From Casuarina equisetifolia (lineage: Eukaryota > Streptophyta > Magnoliopsida > Fagales > Casuarinaceae): a stretch of DNA of 64,000 nucleotides. The notes under the pieces are model-generated. The model had not been told where the DNA came from and did not search any database. It worked only from the letters and a program-made list of their open reading frames with translations. The position numbers were made by a program, and so were the translations under genes. Location: NCBI GenBank assembly GCA_028551475.1, contig CM052360.1:25924682-25988681 (forward strand), given 5' to 3'. This document shows, one piece after another, positions 9,833-20,779 of the stretch; within the stretch, counting starts at the first letter, position 1, and each line of letters starts with the position of its first letter.

Positions 9833-11311
9833 ATGGAAGAATCAACCAACATTCATTGCAAAGCAAATGCTTCAACAAGTAGTAAAAGTGAGTTGATAAT
9901 TAACATTGAAGAAATGTTAAGGATTTTGGAGCCTTTCACATCATCCAAACATTGCATCTATAGGGTTCCAGATCAGCTTCGCAAATTGAACCAAGAGGCC
10001 TATACTCCTCAAGTTATTTCATTAGGGCCTTATCACCATGGCAAAGAAAGATATAGAAGTATGGAAAAGCTTAAAGTGGAATGCCTCGAGAATTTTAGGA
10101 GACGGACTAAGTCAACTATTGAGGATCTAGTAAATATTATAATGAAGCAAGAAGAAAGTATTCGTGATTGCTATGCAGAAGATATCAAATTTGGAAGGAA
10201 TGATTTTGTGAAAATAATATTGGTAGATGCGAGCTTCATTGTTGAGTTCTTAACAATATCAGGAAGCATTGGACTATTAGACCCATGGTTGCGGGATACC
10301 ATATTGAGGGACTTGTTATTATTGGAAAATCAAGTTCCCCTTTTCGTTATTGAAGAACTATTCAACCTTGTACACGCATCTTGTGGTCCAAGCCTCTCTT
10401 CCCATATTAACCTTTGCTTAAATTGGCTTGGGCCTGACAACATTAAAATTTTGTCCACCACTCCTAATTTGCAAATGAAGCACTTCCTTGATTTGTTAAG
10501 AACTTCTCTTCTACCTCAATCACAAAGGCTAGGAGAAGAAAACGATGATCAAGGTAAGAAATCATGCAGGAGGATTCTTAAGCCTATTGGGAAAGTGAAG
10601 CTCTGCAGTAATAAGTTAAGGACCTGTCTTGGGCTACAGAAAAGAAGCAATGAGGAAGATAAGCATTTGAAAAAAGGCACCCAGTTACACAAGGCAGATA
10701 ATGGCAACGACCAAGCTGAGAGTTTACCTGACACGGCCAAATCGGAAAGCAGAAACCAATTGCACCATGAATCTCAGAATTTGCCTAGCGTGACCCAATT
10801 GCATAGGGCTGGAGTGAAGTTTGAGGTAAGCTCCAGCAAATGCCTACTCAAGTTGGAATTCATAAAAGGAGTATTGAAAATTCCAAAGTTAAGGATGACT
10901 GATGCTACAGAGCCTTTTTTTCGAAATATCGTGGCCTTTGAGCAACGTCATTATCTACGTGATGCTTATGTTACCAATTACACTTCATTATTAGATTCAC
11001 TTATCAACACTACAGAAGATGTGGACTTGCTCGTGGAAAAAGGGATCATAGTTAATTGGATTGGCGACAACAACGCAGTGACCACTTTGGTCAACAATCT
11101 TGGCAGAAACATTCTTTGGTCAAAGGAAACTCCGGATTACTATGAACTTTCCCAACAATTGAAAGCATTCCATAATAATCGTTGTCATCGTTGGAGGGCT
11201 ATCTTGGTACGTGATTATTTTAGTACTCCTTGGAGAATTGCTTCTACTTCAGCCGCTGTTATCTTGTTGGTGTTGACTTTCATACAAACAGTATGCTCAC
11301 TTATCCGATAA
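9833..11311 (+). CDS. DUF247 (UPF0481) membrane-anchored protein, intact
   Basis: A single-exon frame of 492 codons. The ATG at 9833 is used because it matches MEELTNIHC of the paralogue; the in-frame extension upstream begins at a TTG and crosses the presumed leader-intron acceptor. The N-terminal part has IYRVPDQLRKLNQEAYTPQ and SLGPYHHGKERYRSMEKLK. The middle has YAEDIKFGRNDFVKIILVDASF and LLLENQVPLFVIEELFNL. A charged, low-conservation linker lies near residues 240-320, followed by AGVKFEVSSSKCLLKLEF and the VAFEQRH and LLDSLINT motifs. The end, about residues 466-488, is a hydrophobic helix (STSAAVILLVLTFIQTV), so it is expected to be tail-anchored or single-pass. Family function is largely unknown. 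It is the only full-length member of this five-copy cluster. Confidence 0.92.
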   Translation: MEESTNIHCKANASTSSKSELIINIEEMLRILEPFTSSKHCIYRVPDQLRKLNQEAYTPQVISLGPYHHGKERYRSMEKLKVECLENFRRRTKSTIEDLVNIIMKQEESIRDCYAEDIKFGRNDFVKIILVDASFIVEFLTISGSIGLLDPWLRDTILRDLLLLENQVPLFVIEELFNLVHASCGPSLSSHINLCLNWLGPDNIKILSTTPNLQMKHFLDLLRTSLLPQSQRLGEENDDQGKKSCRRILKPIGKVKLCSNKLRTCLGLQKRSNEEDKHLKKGTQLHKADNGNDQAESLPDTAKSESRNQLHHESQNLPSVTQLHRAGVKFEVSSSKCLLKLEFIKGVLKIPKLRMTDATEPFFRNIVAFEQRHYLRDAYVTNYTSLLDSLINTTEDVDLLVEKGIIVNWIGDNNAVTTLVNNLGRNILWSKETPDYYELSQQLKAFHNNRCHRWRAILVRDYFSTPWRIASTSAAVILLVLTFIQTVCSLIR

Positions 11312-11742
11312 CTTTAGACATTTTAGTGTTCAACTACTTTTGTTGTTGTTGGAATTAATAGACTGTGAAATTGTGGTTTGTAACTTGAAATTTTCAAATT
11401 TCACCTAAGTACCATTTTTTTTCTTTATTGTGAACTCAATTGTAGCTATCATACTTTTTAGTGTGAGAATGACCCATTTTCTATTCTTTATAGCCTTGGA
11501 ATTATGCTTATTTTCAAATTGTACAATATATTTAATCAAATAGCAAGGCTTGCTACCATTTGTTGTTCCCAACCACACTTTTTTCGATTTTATTCTCATT
11601 GATTCTTCCCTTGATATTGTAAAATAATACATTTGATGCTCTAGTGGTTACAAATGTATGTTCCAAAAAAGGAAAGAGGAAAATTTCTATGACTTTATAA
11701 CAATTTGCATAAACAATCATAGATAAAAGACTTGGAATACTT
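11312..11742. other. DUF247 3' flank, duplicated
   Basis: AT-rich 3' flank that parallels 1218-1599. No coding sequence seen. Confidence 0.55.
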
Positions 11743-12705
11743 GTGTCCAAGGTAAAGACCACACATAGGGGCCATTAAACTAACGACTTGTGAAAATTAT
11801 CTGCATATAAGTATATAGTTAGTCCAAATGAGGACTTAGGATAAAAGAATCTCTGTATGTAAGCATAGATGCAAAGGGAGTAAGAGAGAGAGTGAGGGAG
11901 ATGTTAAGGGATATATGTTTCTGATTGCTCTATTGTACTAAATTATAGTTATATTGTAGCTGCCAACATTAATTTAGGAACAAAATGATCCAAAAGCCAT
12001 TCTTTGGGACCATATAAGATAAATATTGTATTAATACAGAGATACAAATTCAAACATTGAGGAATGATGGAGGTTTAAGACAATTTAAATCCAAATGAAT
12101 ACTAACAAAAGATAATAAAGGTGAGTAATGACTTTAATACATCAGAGAGTATAAGCCACTAGCAAGATGTAAAAATATGTGGAAAAGCATTCAACTTGGT
12201 GGTAAAAGAAAAGATTATTCGAGGTAACAAACAAGCAAAGGTGCCCCTTATTCCGAACCTAAAGATCAGTTCTACCATTGAAGTCTTTCGCCCTATCATC
12301 AAAGAAAATAGAACCAACAAGCATATCAATTGCAGATTTGCCGGAGTTTGTATGAAGATCTTACATGGTGAAATTGTTTTGTTCCCTTTCGGTTAGTAAT
12401 TAAAAAGAACCAAACGAAAAGATAATAATGCATCTACAATCCCATGCCATAATTAAGAGTTTGATCTTAGTAATTTAAAAGAAGTGATCACAATAACTTT
12501 GGAATGTAACAAATGAAAGTTAGATAGTTTAAGTAATAACCAATTAGCAATTGCTCTCTTATAGCTACTACCATGAGCCAAATGGTGTTGGTGGCTAGAA
12601 GCAGCCCATGTTTCCACTTAACATAGCACAAAAAAAAAAAGAAGCTAAAAATTAGTTGAAATGATGTAAAAATTTTAAGTGTCTACCATTGTTAAATGTT
12701 GTAGG
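11743..12705 (-). pseudogene. Inverted 3'-half pseudogene of the TruA-type synthase (right copy)
   Basis: On the minus strand this follows the intact TruA gene downstream of it. Intron 5 is at about 12705-12421 (ACATCATTTCAACTAA, ATTTGGCTCATGG, TTTGTTACATTCCAAAG). Exon 8 is at about 12400-12190 (GGGAACAAAACAATTTCACC, GTTGGTTCTATTTTC, TACCACCAAGTTGAATG), then intron 8 (about 12000-11890, GGATCATTTTGTTCC). Exon 10 is at 11775-11743 (TGTGGTCTTTACCTTGGACA). Exons 6-7 are deleted exactly as in the left copy at 1600-2590, so the inversion and deletion predate the large duplication. Exon 9 is poorly preserved here. The pseudogene ends about 500 bp upstream of the intact TruA start, in opposite orientation. 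Confidence 0.82.
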
Positions 12706-13118
12706 CAATGATAAAAATATTCTTTCATTAAAAGTTAGTTTAAAAGTTGAAATGTTTTCTTTTATTTAAGTTTCTCTTTAGAGATTTTATTGTCTAATAC
12801 AAAATATGGGTTTGACATACATTTTTTTACAAATTAAGAGTCTATAAAATTAAGTCTACAAATTCCAATATTACATTCTCTTATTTTGATGGTTCAATTT
12901 AGATTATTTTATAATATCACTTTTGCAGTATAATTTTCTTATAGTTTATATTTATAAAGATGTTAAGAGAAAATATATCATATAAAAAGTTTATTTCTTC
13001 AACAAAAGTTATATTAATAAAAAAACATTTCTTATCTATAAACTATTTGATAAGCTTGTCTCTTAATAACGCGAAACATCTCCAATGGCATATGGTGAAA
13101 CCCACTTTAGGCATTGAC
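12706..13118. other. AT-rich upstream region of TruA
   Basis: Very AT-rich DNA with no coding signal, parallel to 2591-2955 in the left block. It presumably holds distal promoter sequence of the TruA gene. Confidence 0.4.
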
Positions 13119-13134
13119 AAAACCCTTAAACCCT
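13119..13134 (+). promoter_or_regulatory. Double telo-box-like motif in the TruA promoter
   Basis: AAAACCCTTAAACCCT, about 65-80 bp before the start codon. Telo-box-type AAACCCTA repeats are known in promoters of plant translation and ribosome-biogenesis genes, which fits a tRNA-modifying enzyme. The left pseudogene copy keeps the motif at 2959-2975. Confidence 0.5.
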
Positions 13135-13198
13135 GTCCTCCGAAGCCAGAGAACTCCTGCTTTTCTGTTCGGAAGCTGAGAAAGTGGCCGAGGGGTCC

Positions 13199-16100
13199 AT
13201 GACGGAAAATCCCAAGCACTTGCTGGATAGTGTCTCTGAGACTCCGCAAAAGCCTTCCAAAATCGCAAAAACCGCCGTCGAAGAGTTCAGCGACGACGAA
13301 GAGGACCAACATCAACAAGAAGAAGTGCCACAAGAGCCCATGAGCCCAAACCCCAGAATACAGAGGTACCTGGTGGCGATCGAGTACATTGGGACTCGAT
13401 TCTCTGGTTCCCAGCAGCAGCCGAGTTGCCGCACTGTCGTTGGCGTTCTTGAGGTTACTCCCAAAGACTTGTGTTTCCTTTTCTCTCAGGAGTGCTATTT
13501 GTTTGTTTGTAAGCAAAATTTGCGTCGTTTTAGGACTTGCGAATGAGAAAAGTACTGCCGAGATGATAAAAAGAGTAGCTTTTGAGTTTGAGATTCCTGA
13601 ACACGAGACTAATTCTGTGTTTGGTTGTCGAGAAAGTGGGTTTGAAGAAAGAAAAAAACTTGAGCGGCTGGATTAATGGAATTATCAAATGCAACAAACA
13701 GGGTAAAGCAGTTATTAATTATAAGAACGTACTTGACGATTGTGCCTTAGTTTACTTATCCTAAATTACGAAATCCTAAACTCACGCACAACCCGGAATG
13801 ACAGAAAAGTTTCTTTTGTGATGAGCTATAAAAAGTGACATTTTGTGTCTTAACTGATTTTGTGTTGCTAAGGGAACCAAGTAACGAGGAAAATGAACGG
13901 GGATAAGAATGGTCGCTTTTCTATTTACGGGATTCGTCGATGAACAAAATGAGTGATTGTATGAAACCTGTATGATTCTATTGAGTGGATGATTCAGTTC
14001 TTCTGATTTTCGAATAATGGGAACTTCATGACAACATGCTCTTATTTCGTTGATCTTCATTTAATGCTCATTGTCTGTTACTTTTAGTTTTATGTTTGGT
14101 TGTAGTCGTTGTCTATAGCAAGAAAACCTGATTCATGATTTTCTCATTTAACTGTTAGAGTCCATTCATTTGCTTGTAGTTTATGGATTTGGATGATAAT
14201 GCTAATTATTATTTCATATTCATAAAGGGACCTGATCTTTGCTTTTCTGTGATTCATGTAGGAAGCTTTTCATAAATTTATTGGCCAGCCAGTTTCAATT
14301 TTTTGTTCTAGTCGAACTGTGAGTATATAACCTTCTGCTACTTGATTCATATTGGCTTTCATATCATTATGAGGAAAAGTATATTTCTCACTTTTCGTCT
14401 GACATTGTCCTTTGTTTGTGGGGGGGGGGGGGGCGCCGCAGGGGGCACAAAGATGGACTCTCCAAAAATAGATTAGAATGGATAAGTGATGATCCTTCAC
14501 AATATATTATGAATGTGGTTCTTGAGATAACTTGTAAAAAACAATTTATTTGAACTTTAATTTCCCTGTGATTATCAAGAAACCTGTTGAGATCCCTCCT
14601 TTCTATACTTGATTAAATTTTGTTAGATTTCATCCATCACAGGGTGCTTGCATGTAGATTGAAATTTATCAATTGTGGTTGGGTATCCTTCTCCAGAACA
14701 TGCAAATTAAGACAACATTCTAGATGGAAAAGAATGGATATATCTTGACCAAAAAAAATGTCATAGGATATAATCTGATTGCTTAGGATCTGATCAAATT
14801 AGAGTAGATCTGTTTCTGTTCCTTCCGTTATAAATTTGACATCATTATGAATGCTATTGTGGAATCATACTGCAAACCTCATCAATATCTTCTTGCATGT
14901 ATTCAAAAATTGTTGCATGTTAGAGACACAATTGACACCAATACAACTGAGTAATATATGAGATGATGTTATTCAATTATGCATGTTATGTGTAGGGTAT
15001 GGCATGTTCTACTTCACTACCAGAAAAACATAATTCTAGTGCATGGGGCAAAAATAAATGGAACATGTCTGTACGAAGCTTATGTGAAGCAATGGTTTTA
15101 GTTCTACCTCCTTTATTTCATATGTAACAAAATCATGTTTTTGAGCTGAAAATCTGACAGTCTGGTTTAAATATGTAATAAGGTTATCACTGAAAGTTTT
15201 TGCTTTTCTCGATTAAGAGGATTATTCTGGTAATATCTCTTCTTCCTTTTTCTAGCTAAGTGTGCCTACTGCTCAAAAACTGGTTCTAACCTAATAGGTG
15301 CTGTTACTTTGGTGTTGAATCATAAAACTAATTAGCTTCTGCCTTATGTGGCTGATGCATGTTATAAGAAGAAATATATTTGTATTTATTTGTCAATACT
15401 TTATCTCTGCCTTTGCTTGGATTTTAAATATGTTCTTGATCTATGTGTTACGATCTTTGTTATCTTTTAGCATGTGCTGTTTTTGTACCAGACATGAATT
15501 ACAGGAATTTTTACTTTCTTGTCACTGCAGGATGCAGGAGTTCATGCCTTATCAAATGTTTGTCATGTTGATGTTGAAAGAATAAGCAAAAGGAAGCCTG
15601 GTGAAGTGGTATGCCATTGATCAGTTGTTAGAAAGTCTATTTTTAAAGAAAGTGTTATCTGCTTGTAGTGCCAATGTTGCCTTTCTAGTGGATTTCGGCC
15701 TCTTTATTAGTTCCTATTTGTGATGCACAATTTTGAGGAATATAGGTGGAATTTGGGTGCTCATTTGTGTTCGTTGTAGCCCATGAAAAGAAAAGGAAAA
15801 TTACTTTTAAGTTGATGGTGGGGCGTATCATAGATTTGTGAGGATGCTAAGGAACTTGTGTAGGAACATGCTATCACTGTAATATTGTTTTGAGCCTAAC
15901 CCAAGGTGGAGATGTAGAGTTACTGGCTTCTCTTTTTTCCCTCAAGGACTTGCGTGACGTGCTTCTGGGGCCAGTTTCTTATCCCATTTTTTATTCCCAT
16001 CAATATATTTGAGATGGAAGTGAAAACGTTTGATTACTATTGAACTTTGGGCAGGTGGAAGAGCCTTTAAAATGCATTCTATTGAATTCTTTTCTTTTTG

Positions 16101-19100
16101 GTGAAAGTGATTTTAGATTGTGTTACTTTGATGTTTCCCTTTCCGCCTTAATGAATATGGAGTTAATTTAATTGGTGATTTCTCTACACGGTGAAAAGTC
16201 ATCTTCCATTATAACAATTATTACTTGCTATCATGCTTTCTTGGAAGCCATCCTCTTAAGTGAACATTGGTGGAAGTTTGTTGGATATTCTCTTACCAAT
16301 TTATGTCCTCTTATCCTTTTCTACATTGGAAGGGAATCATCTTTACAATCAGCATGCCTTTGACATGAGGCAATATAGCGTAAAAAGGAGATATAAGTTA
16401 TACCAAATCAGGCATGGTATCTTTTATTGGCAAACCTATGCTTCTTTTAGGTCTCTCTCTCTCTCTCTCACTCTCTCTTGTCCGCATATAAAATTATGCT
16501 GCTGATCTTATAGGATTTTGATCTGCTTGTGAGTTTGTTTTTTCAGTTAAATTAGTAGTGAAAATATCCAAATGTAATGTTAATTGTTGAAGTTCTCTTT
16601 CAACTTCTTTAAATGCAGTTACCACCTCATGAGCCTGTTGTGGTCAGAAGAGCTGTGAACCATTTCCTACAAGTATGGTTTCTTATCTTGCAACTCTCTT
16701 TTTAAGGATTGTGATCACGTGCCTCTCCTCTATTCTCTTTGTAGAACTCTACTTGATCTCATGTTTGCTGTCTTAAGCAAATAAAACCACAAGGATTGGT
16801 GTTTGCATCCTAATATTGAAATACATTGCCCATAGCTAAAATCATTTTGATTATCCCATCAGTTGGCTTAAATGGTTCAAGTCCAGAAAGGCTTTTGCAA
16901 GATAAATGCTGCAATTTGCAAGCAAACAGGCTCCAGGAATACAAGGAGCTGAACTAGCCCCAAATGATGCACACAGTTTTTGTAATTTATAGTATGCCTA
17001 ATTTACAGGCTTCTGCTAAGTTTGCTCAAGAAAATAGACCTATTAGCTAATTATTTGAAAGATGTCAGAAAGATTGGTGTGTTCTACTGAGATCAAAACA
17101 TGTTGCAAATCTAATTATTTCCTTTAAGTGAACTCAAGAAAATCCAAAAAAAGCTTTCTATACCTGCGCCCCTTTTGGTGTAGGAGTTGAATATCAAGAT
17201 CTGATGGGTTCCAAGTTTCCACCTACCTCCCCAGCCAAATGCCTGTCAGAAAGTTTTAAATCCTACGTCCACAAACTTCTACCAGATACACTTGAAATGA
17301 TGCTCATCACCTTTTCATAGTTATTGGTCAACTCAATATTTGACTCGTCATTTGGTTGATGGAGTTTTTGGATGTTAAAAACAGCTGTCTCATTTTTATA
17401 CCAAAACTTACTCAGTGCAGGTTGTTTAAGTTTGCCAAAATTTTCATTCATTTCTTAAATTCTTAGGAGTGTCAATAATTGTATTATATTGTTTTCTTCA
17501 CCATAAACCTTTTAGCTGTGAGATGCTGATGTTTGTTGTGTCTGTTACATTACTTTTTGTTCAAATTTTGCTGTATATTTTCATTCTTATTATATTTGGT
17601 GTTGTATGAATAAGTATAGTCCAAAACATTATCCAAACCAATCTATTATTTGGATGACTGTTTTCAGCGGTTTATGTTTTTCATTGAACTCACTCAATTT
17701 TAGACGAAGGTTTCAAATTGCTTATAGATATTCTCTCTCATTTTTTCAATTTGGTTTATGTTCAGAAGAATGAAGGTGATATAATGGTGATTGATGTTCG
17801 ATGTGTTCCAGCTGATTTTCATGCTAGGTTCAAAGCTCAAGAGCGCACGTAGGTAGTCATTAATCTAAATTGTTCCTATAGTTATTCCAACTAATAGAGG
17901 TAGACACTTGGAATTTACATCATTTCAACTAACTTTTAACTTGTTTGGTGCTCTATTAACGGTAAAATTGGTTTACTTCTAGCTGCCAATGCCATTTGGC
18001 TCATGGCAGTGGCAATAAGAGAGGAATTGCTAATTGGTATTATTTCAGCTATCTAACTTCCATTTGTTACATTCCAAGGTTAATAGTGATCACTCCTTTT
18101 TAATTACCAAGATCAAACTTAAATTAATGTCAGAAATGGTTTGGATTGTGGATGCATTATTATTTTCTAGTGTTTGATTGTTTTCAGTGACATCAGCTTA
18201 AGAAGCTAAATTCTGTTGAATTGTCATTAAATATCTCATTTAGGTACTTCTACCGCTTGCTTTCTGGGCCAGAGCCTTTGTCAACCTTCGAGAGGGACCG
18301 AGCATGGCATGTTCCTGAGGAGTTAAATATTCTTGCTATGCAGGTAGTTAACAAATGAGTGGATTTAGTTGAACTGTTCCTTATTTTCAGTCTGTTTATA
18401 TGATTAGACGATGCAGGAAGCTTGCAAAGTTCTTGTTGGACATCATGATTTTAGTTCCTTCAGAGCAGCTGGCTGCCAGGTTCCTAATTTACGAGATAGT
18501 TTGCATATGCTGATTTTTATCTTCCCCAAGCCAGCTAATGTTTTGGTATTCTCTCTTCTACCTATCTTAGTGGAACTAAAAACGAGTTTGATTTGCAGGC
18601 GAAATCACCTATTAGAACTTTAGATGAACTCAATGTATGTGAGGTAGTTTCAACTCCATATTTCCCATCACTAACTGAAAGGAAACAAAACAATTTCACC
18701 ATGGAAGATCGTCATTCAAGCTCTGGCAAGTCTGAGACTGATCTGCCTGTTGGTTCTATTTCCGCTGATGATAGGACAACAGAGTTCAATGGTAGAACTG
18801 GTTTTGGGTTCGGAATAAGAAGAAGGCACCGTTGCTTTGTTGTTACAGCACGTGCACGGGCTTTTCTTTACCACCAGGTTGAATCTTTTTCCACATGTTA
18901 TTACATTTTGCTAGCTGCTTATGTGCTCTGATCTGTTTAAGTCATTACTTACCTTTTTTGTCTTCTGTCAATATTCATCTCGATTTAAATTGTCTTGAAC
19001 CTCCATCATTTCAGAGTGTTTGGATTTGTAATTTTGGATCATTTTGTTCCATAAATTAATGCTGGCGATTAATTTAGTACAAAAAAGCGGTTGAAAATTA

Positions 19101-19482
19101 TATCCCTCTACATCTCTCTCTCTGTGATTATAGTCCCCGAGAAATTCTAGCTGTAGTTGAGACTATTCGTGACTGGTTTACTAAAACCGTTGTAATTTTC
19201 CCAGGTTAGACTGCTTGTTGGTGTTCTAAAAGCAGTTGGAACTGGAGATTTAACAATTTCAGATGGTGATTACGCATCTCTATTGCTCCCTTTATATTAA
19301 TACCTATATACAGATTGAGAATCTTTTATCCCAAGTCTTCATCTGCACTAACTTTATTGTCTTTCACGTGCTAAATAATTTCAGTTGAAAGAATCCTAAA
19401 TGCAAAGAGTGTGACTGCTGCAAGTCCCATGGCCCCTGCATGTGGTCTTTACCTTGGACACGTGAAATATGATCTGCCATGA
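13199..19482 (+). CDS. TruA-family tRNA pseudouridine synthase, ten exons
   Basis: Coding exons are 13199-13453, 14262-14318, 15531-15608, 16619-16672, 17766-17848, 18244-18343, 18417-18479, 18599-18877, 19205-19265 and 19385-19482. They join in frame with GT-AG borders to 375 codons plus stop. The enzyme isomerises uridine to pseudouridine in tRNA; the E. coli relative acts on the anticodon stem-loop (positions 38-40). An acidic N-terminal extension (EEFSDDEEDQHQQEE) precedes the domain start RYLVAIEYIGTRFSGSQQQ. The catalytic motif SSRTDAGVHA is split over exons 2 and 3, with Asp about residue 105. ARFKAQERTYFYR and FLYHQVRLLVG are conserved core motifs. The end is CGLYLGHVKYDLP. A GTG lies in frame 15 bases upstream, but ATG 13199 is the normal start. 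It converges with the ECT gene, 1.3 kb apart. Confidence 0.93.
14420..14433 (+). repeat. G14 homopolymer in TruA intron 2
   Basis: Fourteen G residues followed by CGCCGCAGGGGG in intron 2. The duplicated block has a T-rich stretch at the matching place (about 4165-4190). It could be a replacement, a G-quadruplex-prone expansion, or an assembly or polishing fault. Confidence 0.6.
16452..16490 (+). repeat. (TC)n microsatellite in TruA intron 3
   Basis: Imperfect CT dinucleotide tract. No function inferred. Confidence 0.7.
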
Positions 19483-20779
19483 GAGGACTACAAACGAATA
19501 TGGTTTCGTCCAAACGGCTCATAGACCTTTGTGAAATTCTTACAAGGATCCGTCACTAGAATACACTGTACTGCAAAATTTTCCATCTGCAATGGATTGT
19601 CCACGAGATTACTGGCTCAGGCTCAAGGCTGCTTACTGATTCGCAATGACCGAGTTGCATTCAAGGTTGGACAGTTTTGGTGACTACAGTATTGGAAGTT
19701 AGTGCAACCTACATTGTGCGATCATTTTTTCATTTGAAGCCTGGATCTCCTAAAACGATTACTTTGGTTTAATTAAGTGCTCATCTTCTCGAGTCTTTTG
19801 TTTGCTTTTTATGCTCTTTATATGTTCCCTAGGAGAAATATTAATTAACAAAGTTATTATTGAACCTTTACATGCATGACATGTCTGCTACGGCTTCACC
19901 ACTTTACAAGGGTGGTGGTTTATAGATTACCCGAGTGCCACCAGTGCCGGCCTGCCAGATTTAAGCAAGTACAGAGTAAGGTGAGGTCGATGGGTGGTAT
20001 TCATGTAGTTTATCCGTTTTCATGTTCGGCTCTGTTCAAGGATGAGAACGTCAGTCAGTGCCTCTACTGGGAGCTGGGAAGTCAGACTTAAGAGGTATTG
20101 AAGCTGTTCCCTGCGTAGTTGAGCTCATTTGCAGCCTCTCGTTTGTGGTTTTCCCAACCACAAAGCACGCCAACGGAAAACCTGTAACACCAAGCCTACC
20201 CTTGTTGTGAACTTGACTAAGCTTGCAAATGGGGATCACTGGACCTTGCTTACATGAAAGAGAAGTGTTAAGACACTGGTACTTTTATTTGATTGAAGTA
20301 GTTTTTTTATGATATATGAGGCAAAATCGAATTCTCCAGCATAGACCTAGCTTTTGGATTGCACCATTCAATTACACTTTCATGACAATAAGGCAGATTG
20401 CAGAGAAGAAAAAGAATACAGAAAAGAGAAACTAAACTAATGATCTTCTTCTTCATTAACTTAAGATACTGAAATAAAGGACGTTACAAATCATCATCTG
20501 GATTCAGGCACAAAAACTACATCACACTACATCTGGCAGAAAAAAGCAAACTCCATCGCAGGACTCAAAAAAACCCACACAAGAAAATAAATAAAACGCA
20601 CAAACAACCTCGAGAACAAGACGAAGACAATAAGGGAATAGAAGAAGTTGGGAGAGGAAGAGCTCTAAGCCTGCCACATGACAACTAATCTAAAACATGT
20701 AAAAATGCCGATGTCACGGGGACTAAAGAGTTTAGTTTGGCTATGGAGTTGGGAGAATGATTCTTTACAGAATTGCTCT
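19483..20779. other. Convergent 3' regions of TruA and ECT
   Basis: Region between two stop codons facing each other. It should hold both 3' untranslated regions. ATG-started frames here (for example 19876-20091) show no recognisable protein and are probably chance ORFs in UTR. No other gene seen. Confidence 0.5.

Noticed and set aside
12421-12705. Dispersed MITE-like element, because the same sequence occurs inverted at 17880-18165 and again at 8835-9030
   Set aside because: Flanking matches to TruA exons 5, 8, 9 and 10 show that these are copies of TruA intron 5 carried within gene fragments. No terminal inverted repeats are present.
19876-20091. 71-codon ORF downstream of TruA
   Set aside because: Lies in the expected TruA 3' UTR, with no recognisable domain and no splice link to another exon.
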